Source: CAYMUR01 sp964393615
GTDB taxonomy: Bacteria; Planctomycetota; Planctomycetia; Pirellulales; Pirellulaceae
Reading direction: 5' to 3'
Length of the DNA: 64,000 nt
Assembly: GCA_964393615.1 (NCBI GenBank)
Contig: CAYMUR010000014.1
Location: 1 to 64,000 of the forward strand
The notes under the pieces are model-generated. The model was not told the DNA's origin, did not search any database, and worked only from the letters and a program-made list of their open reading frames with translations. Made by a program: the position numbers and the translations under genes. Position 1 is the first letter of the stretch. Every line of letters begins with the position of its first letter. This document shows, piece by piece, positions 54,009 through 61,793 of the stretch.

Positions 54009-55028
54009 TCAAAACCCGCGCGCGGCTTCAATGTCTGCAAAATCCCGCAGGTGGTAGCTAATAGAAAGATAATCAAGCACACGGCACAGACCGCGAAGCG
54101 CCACTCCCAGGCCGTCCGGTCCGCTAAACCCACCAAACTGTCCACCACCTTTTACATGGGGTTCCAGGTCGAGGAAAACACCGGGAATCCCACGGCGTTT
54201 AAGCTTCCGTTCCAGTTTAGGTATCAATTCGCGAAAATCTCGCAATACGAGCTCGTGGATTCCATTCCCCTGGTCCGCCGGTACGAATCGAGTTAGGCTA
54301 CCTTCGTCAATGTACTTTTCACGGCCCTCTGCTGTAGTTTCGATCAAATAATCTTTAATATGCATCCAGCCGATTGCGTTTTTCATGACTTGATACTGCT
54401 CGTACGCTTTGGCGGTTGGGATATTTTGAGCCAAAATATTGGCAGCATCATAGATCAATACCAAGGCAGGGTGGTTTACTTGCTGGTGAATTTCATTCAA
54501 CAGCTGCCCACTTTGCCCTACTAGATTTGCTTCGATTTCGATGCCATACGTTAAATCGCTACGGTGACACGCTTCGGCAATCTGTCCCAGCTGGTCCACG
54601 GTTTGAGACATATAGTCTGCCGGTTGTTTTCCCTTGGGTGGATAAAATGAAAAACCACGTATTAGTTTTGTTTCAAAAGCATGAGCCAAATTACAGGCTT
54701 TCTGAACGTCCTTCGATAAGTATTTTTTAAAAGGTACATATCGATTTTGTGTGCCATCGGACTCGTCAAGCAATTTAACTTTTCCAATCGGTGATCCAAT
54801 CGACGCCACATTTAAACCGTACTCGCCCTGTAGATTGCGAACTTTGGTGATTTCTGACTTGGTCAATTGCATTACGTTTTTAATGCCACGTCCAACGTCG
54901 ATGAAACGGATACTGTAGTATTGCAAGCCGAGAGCAGCGAAGGCGGAAAATTGCTCGGTGGCTGTTTTGTGGTTGGCGGCCTCATCCGCAAACCCACTGA
55001 GAATGACGTGGGGTGCTGTTGAATTCAA
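54009..55028 (-). CDS. Xylose-isomerase-like TIM-barrel protein (sugar phosphate isomerase/epimerase type)
   Basis: A 339-residue protein with the AP endonuclease-2/xylose isomerase-like barrel. Residues expected of the metal site are in [18 protein letters not shown] (the Glu, near residue 165), [13 protein letters not shown], and [17 protein letters not shown] (the His of WMHIKD, near 220), then [17 protein letters not shown] near 290. The TTG start overlaps the queF stop (TTGA), so the two are translationally coupled. The substrate is unknown, and no queuosine role is known for this fold. Confidence 0.85.
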   Translation of the reverse strand: MNSTAPHVILSGFADEAANHKTATEQFSAFAALGLQYYSIRFIDVGRGIKNVMQLTKSEITKVRNLQGEYGLNVASIGSPIGKVKLLDESDGTQNRYVPFKKYLSKDVQKACNLAHAFETKLIRGFSFYPPKGKQPADYMSQTVDQLGQIAEACHRSDLTYGIEIEANLVGQSGQLLNEIHQQVNHPALVLIYDAANILAQNIPTAKAYEQYQVMKNAIGWMHIKDYLIETTAEGREKYIDEGSLTRFVPADQGNGIHELVLRDFRELIPKLERKLKRRGIPGVFLDLEPHVKGGGQFGGFSGPDGLGVALRGLCRVLDYLSISYHLRDFADIEAARGF

Positions 55029-55429
55029 GGGGATTCCTCATGTTTGACGATGACTGTGGTTGTAATACCGCCACGTGGGGTAAACTGGGCTGTAATCTGC
55101 ATTCGTCGTGGTGCAACCACCGACACCAGATCATCAAGAATCAAGTTCGTGGCGTGTTCGTAGAATACTCCCTCGTTGCGAAATTGTTGTAAATAAATTT
55201 TCAGGCTCTTCAATTCCACGCAGTAATCACCCGGTACATACGAAAAAGTCAGTGTACCAAAGTCCGGTTGGCCAGTCTTGGGACACACGGATGTGAACTC
55301 GGGACAGACAATTTCGATTGTATATTCACGCTGTGGATACTGGTTCTCAAAAGTTTCCAGCACGTCACGAAATGATCCGGGCAAGGGAATCGCTCCTTTC
55401 CATTGGCAGTTTATTGTGCCAAGATGCAC
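55025..55429 (-). CDS. queF: NADPH-dependent preQ0 reductase QueF
   Basis: Reduces the nitrile of 7-cyano-7-deazaguanine (preQ0) to preQ1, the last step before tRNA insertion of the queuosine precursor. The catalytic Cys is in [20 protein letters not shown], with the conserved Asp after it, and [17 protein letters not shown] is the substrate-binding block. [14 protein letters not shown] and [11 protein letters not shown] follow. At 134 residues it is the short, unimodular type. The start is GTG 55429, with no clear ribosome-binding site. It is divergent from queE. Confidence 0.95.
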   Translation of the reverse strand: MHLGTINCQWKGAIPLPGSFRDVLETFENQYPQREYTIEIVCPEFTSVCPKTGQPDFGTLTFSYVPGDYCVELKSLKIYLQQFRNEGVFYEHATNLILDDLVSVVAPRRMQITAQFTPRGGITTTVIVKHEESP

Positions 55430-55564
55430 GAGTTTAGGATAGTACCCAAGTTTGTGAACCTTTGGTCAACAAGCAGATGATGTTTTTGTTCGACGACCTG
55501 AAGTTGGCCTTCAAGAGACGGTTTCGATTTTTCAGGTTGCGAGCGTAGACGACCAGGTCCAACT

Positions 55565-56251
55565 ATGCGAATCGCCGAGATTTACCAATCGCTGCAAGGA
55601 GAGGGCCGATTAACCGGTACCGAGAGCGTATTTGTCCGTACCAGTGGCTGCAACCTCCGTTGCTGGTTCTGTGACACACCACACACGTCCTGGGAGCCAG
55701 AAGGTAGGGACTGGTCCGTCGAAGAAATTGTGGAACAGGTCATTGTGTTTACCCCGCACCATGTCGTGTTGACCGGTGGAGAACCGATGCTCAGTGCAGA
55801 ATTGATTCCACTGACGACAGAACTTCGAAAAGCTGGGTGCCATATTACGATCGAAACGGCTGGAACGCTGTTCTTGTCGGTTCATACCGACTTGATGTCG
55901 ATCAGTCCCAAATTTAAAAGTTCGGCACCCGATGCGGAGCAGTTTCCGCACTGGCACCATCGACACCAACGATCTCGCCATCGTCCAGAGGTGATCCGTC
56001 AGTTGATAAGCGATTTTGACTATCAAGTAAAATTTGTGATTGATTCACCAGACGACTGTGAAGAAGCGCAACTTTATCTGGCCAATTTTCCGGAAATGGA
56101 TCGCAGTCGAGTCTATCTGATGCCACAAGGAGCCGATGGTACTGATCTTCTCGGCGTCCAACAATGGTTAGAGCCATATTGCCAACGCCATCAATTGCAA
56201 TACTGTCCCCGCCGGCAGATCGAATGGTTTGGCAATATCCGTGGGACGTAG
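55565..56251 (+). CDS. queE: 7-carboxy-7-deazaguanine synthase QueE
   Basis: A radical SAM enzyme that makes the 7-deazaguanine ring of queuosine from CPH4. The 228-residue protein starts IAEIYQSLQGEGRLTGTESVF and carries the radical SAM Cys motif SGCNLRCWFCDTP (Cys 29, 33 and 36). HVVLTGGEPMLSAELIPL near residue 65 and TIETAGTLFLSV follow, and a C-terminal WFGNIRGT ends the protein. Its ATG follows AGGT. queF is 136 bases away on the other strand, so they can share a promoter region; queD and queC are not in the window. Confidence 0.95.
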   Translation: MRIAEIYQSLQGEGRLTGTESVFVRTSGCNLRCWFCDTPHTSWEPEGRDWSVEEIVEQVIVFTPHHVVLTGGEPMLSAELIPLTTELRKAGCHITIETAGTLFLSVHTDLMSISPKFKSSAPDAEQFPHWHHRHQRSRHRPEVIRQLISDFDYQVKFVIDSPDDCEEAQLYLANFPEMDRSRVYLMPQGADGTDLLGVQQWLEPYCQRHQLQYCPRRQIEWFGNIRGT

Positions 56252-56572
56252 GTGGCTTTTTGGGCCATTTTCTTTGTTAAAACCATTCGATTTTTGTTTT
56301 GGTTTGTAGCAAGGCTGGAATGATCTGCTTTTCCAGGAAGCCTTTTGTAACTTTAAAATTCGATGCATGTTATGGCTAGCAGCTACCAATGATATTTACC
56401 TATCTTGTGTTGTTATAAAAACTTCTGCAATCACTACAACATGACCGATATATAGCACCAGTCGAGTTCGGCGTCGGACGTGTTTGCCGTTTCACCAACG
56501 ATTTGCGGACCGACGAAATGGCCCAAAACTCTGTAACTCTCTAGTGAAAGCTGTGCGGTCGGAGGTCAGAAA
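56252..56572. other. AT-rich intergenic region
   Basis: A stretch of 321 bases before the cytochrome-barrel gene. No gene or clear structure is seen except its strong GGAGGT ribosome-binding site at 56561-56566. Confidence 0.55.
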
Positions 56573-58318
56573 GTGCTAGGGGTTTGGCTTGAACGAATCG
56601 GTATGCAATGTATCAACGGTGGATTGGTATTGGGACTTGTTTTGTTTTGTACTCCCTCTCTTTGGGCTGGTGATATCGAGACGGTTGGAGACCATGTGTT
56701 TTTTAGTGAAGATTCCCCGTTATCGCCGCCCCTGGAAACGTTTTTCCAGTTATCGGGCAGTGTGAGCTCCCCTCGGTCGTTTCCGCTGACACACGTCCTA
56801 AGCGGGCAAAAAACAGTAGGGCCGAAAGATACTGAAACCAAAGACCAATTGCAGTCCGAAAAGCATTTACGCTGGTCTGCGGCGTCCCCATCACATGGTC
56901 GGACGGCTTTCGAAACTACCTGTACGCAATGCCATGATGCACAGAGGTCTTTGCAAAAACAGAAGAGCCTTTCAGGGTGGCGGGCGACGGTACGTAGAAT
57001 GGCTGCCAAGGATGGGGCTGACGTGTGGTCAGGGGACTTTGAAGCAATTGCTATCTATTTGGCACTTTTCAACATGCCAGCAAATCACAAAACAACCGTT
57101 GAACGGACCGCAGACAGTCAGGGCATCAGTCCAAATAATTCTAATGCGCAGAAAAGTGGCGATACAGACAGACGCCGCGTAGAATTTGTCAGTGAAATCG
57201 ACGACGTGGAGAATCCCGTTACCGTCAGTGCAACGATTTCGACACTATTTCGTGGCGCGGAAAATAACCATTCTGTCGAGAACGAGGGATTTTTTGCGGA
57301 TGTATGGGTGGGTCTTGATTGGCAACCGCAGAGTCCGGTCAGTGGCCGCGTTGTGGCATGTACCAGTTGCCATAGTGAGGACACTTCGTTAATGGGTGGC
57401 GGGTTTAGCTTCGAGTTAGTAGAAGCATCCGCTACGCTGGATTTGATTCGAGTAGTTTGTGGAAAACCCTCTACAGGCGATTGGGAGGCCAAGCTCAAAG
57501 GGGGCCGGTTTATTGCACCGTTTGGCGCTTTTGCCGCGATGAGCCATCCCGGTGTTTACCGTACGTTAACCAATCCGTTGATGTATAACATGGGACGCCG
57601 CGCTTTTGGTGAGACGGGATTAGCGGGACCACCAAGACAACCGGTTTTGCCAATGCCTTATGCAGACGAAGGAATGAATTTCCAGGCTAAAATTCCTCTG
57701 ATGGGAAAAACTTCGGCCAAACTTGATCTATATGGTGTGAATGGCTTACAACAGTCCGGCCCGGACCTTCGATTTTTCAGCGCCAGTCGAAGCTATGTTG
57801 ACAACAATTCGCTACCGGCCGTGGGTGGACGTCTATCGGTGGGCAATTCAACTGTGCGATTTGGCGGATCATATATGACAGGCGAAGCGCAACCGAGTGG
57901 GACCTCTACCGGTCCTGTTATTTACCAGTTGTCCGGTGCAGACTTCACGGCCAGGTTCAAGGATTTTGTACGTGTGTACTTGGAATACGCCATCCGTACC
58001 AACACCAAGAAAGATTCACCCTTTTCGCCCGCAGCAGAACGGCGGACGATGGTGTATGGAGTCATTGCCGAAGCTGAAGTTAAATTGTTTGACAAGCCAC
58101 AAATTGGTTTGCTAGGACGATTTGATACACTTGAATTCCGCGATACGTTGTTTCCCGGTACGATACAAACCGAACCCAGTCTTGAGCGGTTAACATGGGG
58201 GTTTAACTTGCCCTTGCCAGGCGGTAGCCTGTTGATTCTCAACCATGAGCATTGGAATCTCGTCGAACCAGATCGTGACATGGACGTGGTGGGATTCCGC
58301 TGGGTTGGCACATTCTAG
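56573..58318 (+). CDS. Fusion of cytochrome c (two heme sites) and outer-membrane beta-barrel
   Basis: A 581-residue exported protein starting at GTG 56573 after a GGAGGT site. Residues 1-32 form a signal peptide (GGLVLGLVLFCTPSLWA). A first heme-binding motif, CTQCH at 117-121, sits in a small cytochrome domain (RATVRRMAAKDGADVW to MPANHK), with Met 143 or 168 as a possible axial ligand. From about residue 215 the pattern changes to porin-like strands. A second heme motif, CTSCH at 263-267, lies inside this part, followed by KGGRFIAPFGAF and TNPLMYNMGRR. Alternating strands continue to a terminal Phe (GFRWVGTF), a mark of outer-membrane barrels. I do not recognise a named family; electron transfer through the outer membrane is a hypothesis. 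Confidence 0.75.
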   Translation: MLGVWLERIGMQCINGGLVLGLVLFCTPSLWAGDIETVGDHVFFSEDSPLSPPLETFFQLSGSVSSPRSFPLTHVLSGQKTVGPKDTETKDQLQSEKHLRWSAASPSHGRTAFETTCTQCHDAQRSLQKQKSLSGWRATVRRMAAKDGADVWSGDFEAIAIYLALFNMPANHKTTVERTADSQGISPNNSNAQKSGDTDRRRVEFVSEIDDVENPVTVSATISTLFRGAENNHSVENEGFFADVWVGLDWQPQSPVSGRVVACTSCHSEDTSLMGGGFSFELVEASATLDLIRVVCGKPSTGDWEAKLKGGRFIAPFGAFAAMSHPGVYRTLTNPLMYNMGRRAFGETGLAGPPRQPVLPMPYADEGMNFQAKIPLMGKTSAKLDLYGVNGLQQSGPDLRFFSASRSYVDNNSLPAVGGRLSVGNSTVRFGGSYMTGEAQPSGTSTGPVIYQLSGADFTARFKDFVRVYLEYAIRTNTKKDSPFSPAAERRTMVYGVIAEAEVKLFDKPQIGLLGRFDTLEFRDTLFPGTIQTEPSLERLTWGFNLPLPGGSLLILNHEHWNLVEPDRDMDVVGFRWVGTF

Positions 58319-58329
58319 CTTTTACCCGT

Positions 58330-58686
58330 TTACGGATTTTGTTGTAGGATGGCACCAATTTCATGGACGGCAGTGGTCAGCGACTGTGCTGCCATTTGGA
58401 AATTCATGTGGCCGGAAACTTCCGGTTGCAACTCTTGGAATTGTTCTGCCGCTTTTCTTAACTTGGAGAATTTCTTGCGGGCTTGTTTTAGATATCGTTC
58501 TGCATCCCCGGCCTGTGACGGTTCACCCAGTGCCAGCATACAGTCGTACAATGTGCGGTGAATTTCGGCCAATTCGTCGTCTTCTGCGGCTTCTTCGCTA
58601 TGTTTGAGAAATGCGCGTACCATCCAAACATGGCTTAACAAATCCTCGATGCGACGCATTGTTACCGTGGGATCCATGTGATTCAT
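58330..58686 (-). CDS. Small helical protein of unknown function
   Basis: A 118-residue, mostly helical, charged protein with no signal or membrane segment. It is dense in Leu, Glu and Lys (RRIEDLLSHVWMVRAFL, ERYLKQARKKFSKLRKAAEQF), so it probably forms a helical bundle. I recall similar hypothetical proteins in Planctomycetes but no function. ATG 58686 or ATG 58677 (the MDPTV form) may be used; both lack a strong site. The small membrane-protein gene ends 2 bases upstream, so the two are co-transcribed. It is convergent with the cytochrome-barrel gene, 11 bases apart. Confidence 0.7.
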   Translation of the reverse strand: MNHMDPTVTMRRIEDLLSHVWMVRAFLKHSEEAAEDDELAEIHRTLYDCMLALGEPSQAGDAERYLKQARKKFSKLRKAAEQFQELQPEVSGHMNFQMAAQSLTTAVHEIGAILQQNP

Positions 58687-58688
58687 GT

Positions 58689-59243
58689 TCAGGAACGGCC
58701 TGGTCGATCGGGAGTCGTTTCAGGATTTTGTGGGACATGAGAGATGTTGACTGTTGTTTGAGACGAGGCTTCTTTTTTGACAGGACGTGGTTGGAATACA
58801 AGAATGATTGTAGCACCTATAGCTACCATGATCAGGCCGGCACAAAAAAATGGGTTTGGTCGTTCGGAGTTCCCTGACATCATGACAGCGAGCAGTACGT
58901 TGATGATCGGGGCGCAACCGAACACAATCGGCATTACATACGTAGGTTTTCCACCAGACGACAGAGCGATAATGATGCCCAGGGCTCCTAGTGCCCCTGC
59001 CGTGCCGGCGATTAAGCTCCAGCTGATGCCACTCGCGGTCCAGCCTCCTGACAGGTTTCCTTTGGCAGCCAACCAGCCGGCAGGAATAATGATTGCCACA
59101 ACAAAATATGCCAAGCCGACACAGATTAATGGTTTCAGTTTGTTGTGATCCAGGCCATGTTGTCCCTTGTGCAATACAGGTCCATATGCTCCCCAGCAAA
59201 ATACAGTCAGTGCAATACCAGCAAAAATTGCTAATGTTTTCAC
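58689..59243 (-). CDS. Small DMT/EamA-like membrane protein
   Basis: A 184-residue protein with five hydrophobic helices (LAIFAGIALTVFCWGAYG, LICVGLAYFVVAIIIPAGW, WSLIAGTAGALGALGIIIALS, IVFGCAPIINVLLAVMMSG and FFCAGLIMVAIGATIILVF) and a 40-residue polar tail. The GAYGPV and AGALGALG patterns resemble half of a drug/metabolite transporter, which normally has ten helices; a homodimer is likely. GTG 59243 follows AAGGGA. The substrate is unknown. It precedes the helical-protein gene by 2 bases. Confidence 0.75.
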   Translation of the reverse strand: MKTLAIFAGIALTVFCWGAYGPVLHKGQHGLDHNKLKPLICVGLAYFVVAIIIPAGWLAAKGNLSGGWTASGISWSLIAGTAGALGALGIIIALSSGGKPTYVMPIVFGCAPIINVLLAVMMSGNSERPNPFFCAGLIMVAIGATIILVFQPRPVKKEASSQTTVNISHVPQNPETTPDRPGRS

Positions 59244-59947
59244 GGAATCATCCCTTCTTTAAGTGTTATATCGATTTGACGTAACATCGATTTTGATCAC
59301 GGCAGTAGAGACTCAGGAGGTTATTTATCGCCCTGTCATGACCATTGAGACAGCAAGTTCTACAAAAACGGAGTCCGTTTGCGATGACGTTTCTTATCAC
59401 GAATCCGGACTTGTCCATGGTGTACTTTCGAGGCCTTGACTGGAATGATCGAAACCAGTTCCCGTACGAAGGACTCTTACCAGTTGACTCGAAGCGAGCT
59501 GTTTTTGATAGGGCCCAAGCCATCAGGCAGCCAGGATCGTAATGTCATATGCTATTCAGTTTGAGTCAAAGAGCGGCGAACGATCAGGCAGTGGATTATA
59601 TTTTTCAATGCTGACCGTGTCTCTATTTTCAAGTCTGTTTCTACTTGGCGCAATGTTCAGGCCAGCATCAGGTTTTCGTTGGCGGAGGTACGCCTCACTA
59701 GGTGGAATTAACTTTAACAGGGTACTACTTAACACTGTCTTCCGGAAGTCCGGCATAGACCGAGACGAACAATACGGAGTAAACTATTCACCACTTGGTG
59801 GGTTGGCCGATTTGTGTCACACTTAGTCTCCAAGAAGGAACTCTTCAACAGACGTTGTTGTAAAAAATTTGTTTGCGCATATCACCGGCGGTCAGCCTGT
59901 GAGAAGTGCTTTTATCTATTTTACTTGGATCTAAATGACTTACGACC
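59244..59947. other. Long intergenic region upstream of glyS
   Basis: A region of 704 bases. Two short plus-strand frames (59345-59542 and 59542-59826) are joined by a TAATG overlap and the second has a hydrophobic stretch, but neither has a family, and the first would need a TTG start. They are not called. No T-box-like leader is obvious. The glyS promoter must lie here. Confidence 0.5.
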
Positions 59948-61624
59948 ATGGATATGGACAAACTAGTGTCGCTTTGTAAGCGGCGAGGATTTTTATTTCC
60001 ATCCAGTGAAATCTACGGTGGCCTGAATGGATTTTGGGATTACGGTCCGTTGGGCGTGGAATTAAAAAGAAACGTCAAAGAAGCTTGGTGGCGCGATATG
60101 GTGACGAGCAACAACGAACAGGAAATTGCTCCGGGTGCGCCCTCGGCTTATGAAATGGCAGGGCTAGACTGTACGATTATCATGCACCCACAAGTGTGGA
60201 AGAGTAGCGGTCATTACGATTTGTTTGTCGATAAAATGGTAGATTGTCGTCATACGAGAAAGAGATATAGATTTGACCAACTCCGCGGAAGATGGCTGCG
60301 TTTCGTTCCGGACTGGCATGTGAAATGTAAGGCCAGGCTAACCGACGAGCAAATCGAGCGGTATAACCAAGTGGAACAGTTTTTTGTTGTGACCGATGCC
60401 GAGGATCCTGATCAAGCGGTGGATGATACGGTGGTACGGGCGTGTGAGGTGTTCGGCGTTCGGAAAAAGTATGCCGAGCGGGTTTTTGATTGGGATGAAC
60501 CGCTTGTTAATCTAATGCCCACAGACTCGGTAGCGCAAGTTGTGGCGCCTGGTGCTTCGGAACCTGGGACATTAACTGACCCACGTGACTTTAACCTCAT
60601 GTTCAAGACGATTGTTGGTGCGCTTGGTGGTGAAGAAGATACGGCCTTTCTTCGGCCTGAGACAGCCCAAGGGATTTTTGTGAATTTCAAAAATGTCCTC
60701 GACAGCACACGCATTAAGATCCCCTTTGGTGTAGCGCAGGTCGGCAAGAGTTTTCGCAACGAAATTACACCGCGCAACTTTACGTTTCGCTCGCGCGAGT
60801 TCGAACAAATGGAAATCGAATTTTTCTGTCACCCGGAAACATCGCGAGAATGGTATGAGTATTGGCGTGATCGGCGCATGAAATGGTATGTCGACCTGGG
60901 GTTAGCCGGAAACCGTTTACGGCTGAGGGACCATGAATCGGATGAACTAAGTCACTATTCCACGGGTACTGGCGACATCGAATACGCTTTTCCTTTCCTG
61001 GCACCAGGAGACTTTGGTGAGTTAGAGGGCATTGCTCACCGCGGTGATTTCGATTTACGGAGCCACATGGAAGGTAAGCTAGACCCGAACACCAATCCGC
61101 TCCAATTGGAAATGGACAACGAAGGGCATCCCAAATGGCGTGGCAGCGGCAAGGATCTGAGTTACCGTGACGATGTCTCCAACGAACGATTCATTCCCCA
61201 CGTCATTGAACCCTCCGCTGGTGCTGACCGAGCGACATTGGCGTTTCTTTGTGAAGCTTACACGGAAGACGAGGCGCCTGACGATAAGGGTAACATGCAG
61301 ACTCGGGTCGTCATGCGTTTGCACCCTCGCCTGGCACCGATCAAGGCAGCTGTTTTTCCATTGGTGAAGAAAGATGGAATGCCTGATCTTGCCAAAAAGG
61401 TTTATGGCAGACTGAAATCCCATTTCAGTGTATTCTACGATGAAAAAGGAGCGATCGGTCGTCGTTATCGCCGCCAGGATGAAGCTGGCACTCCGTATTG
61501 CATTACGATCGATGGACAGACACTCGAAGATAACACTGTCACGTTGCGCGATCGTGACACGTTGGAACAAATACGCATTCCTGTCGAGGAGTGTGTCGCA
61601 GTGCTAGGTGAAAGATTGTCATAG
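59948..61624 (+). CDS. glyS: Glycyl-tRNA synthetase, dimeric class II type
   Basis: Charges tRNA-Gly. The 558-residue protein is of the alpha-2 (eukaryote/archaea-like) type. It starts KLVSLCKRRGFLFPSSEIYGGLNGFWDYGPLG, with WWRDMV nearby. Motif 2 is QVGKSFRNEITPRNFTFRSREFEQMEIEFF, and FLRPETAQGIFVNFKNVLDSTR is before it. Motif 3 and the anticodon-binding part follow: VIEPSAGADRATLAFL near residue 420, then LHPRLAPIKAAVFPLVKKDG. The start ATG 59948 has no clear ribosome-binding site. A small hairpin and T-rich sequence after the stop form a probable terminator. Confidence 0.96.
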   Translation: MDMDKLVSLCKRRGFLFPSSEIYGGLNGFWDYGPLGVELKRNVKEAWWRDMVTSNNEQEIAPGAPSAYEMAGLDCTIIMHPQVWKSSGHYDLFVDKMVDCRHTRKRYRFDQLRGRWLRFVPDWHVKCKARLTDEQIERYNQVEQFFVVTDAEDPDQAVDDTVVRACEVFGVRKKYAERVFDWDEPLVNLMPTDSVAQVVAPGASEPGTLTDPRDFNLMFKTIVGALGGEEDTAFLRPETAQGIFVNFKNVLDSTRIKIPFGVAQVGKSFRNEITPRNFTFRSREFEQMEIEFFCHPETSREWYEYWRDRRMKWYVDLGLAGNRLRLRDHESDELSHYSTGTGDIEYAFPFLAPGDFGELEGIAHRGDFDLRSHMEGKLDPNTNPLQLEMDNEGHPKWRGSGKDLSYRDDVSNERFIPHVIEPSAGADRATLAFLCEAYTEDEAPDDKGNMQTRVVMRLHPRLAPIKAAVFPLVKKDGMPDLAKKVYGRLKSHFSVFYDEKGAIGRRYRRQDEAGTPYCITIDGQTLEDNTVTLRDRDTLEQIRIPVEECVAVLGERLS

Positions 61625-61648
61625 GTACTGCGGTTTGAGGCAGAAAAG

Positions 61649-61678
61649 CCTGTGGATCGGTAAATCCTGTGGATCGGT
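61649..61678. repeat. Direct repeat after glyS
   Basis: CCTGTGGATCGGT occurs at 61649-61661 and 61666-61678, a 17-base period, just after the glyS stop. Confidence 0.8.
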
Positions 61679-61765
61679 GGCAGGACAACAGACCAATTGG
61701 CCTGTTCTATCGTGAATGGTTGGTGAGCCATTCCGTCGACAAATGGAATCTTTGGTGCGGCATGG

Positions 61766-61793
61766 TGTCCCTGCGGGACATACTATTCTTTTC
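61766..61793 (+). terminator. Candidate terminator of glyS
   Basis: TGTCCC (61766-61771) and GGGACA (61775-61780) form a perfect 6-bp stem with a 3-base loop, followed by TACTATTCTTTTC. It lies between convergent genes and overlaps the stop of the permease gene. Confidence 0.45.

Noticed and set aside
59345..59826. Two small plus-strand frames joined by TAATG
   Set aside because: They have no family, no good ribosome-binding site, and a TTG start for the first. The hydrophobic stretch in the second is not enough.
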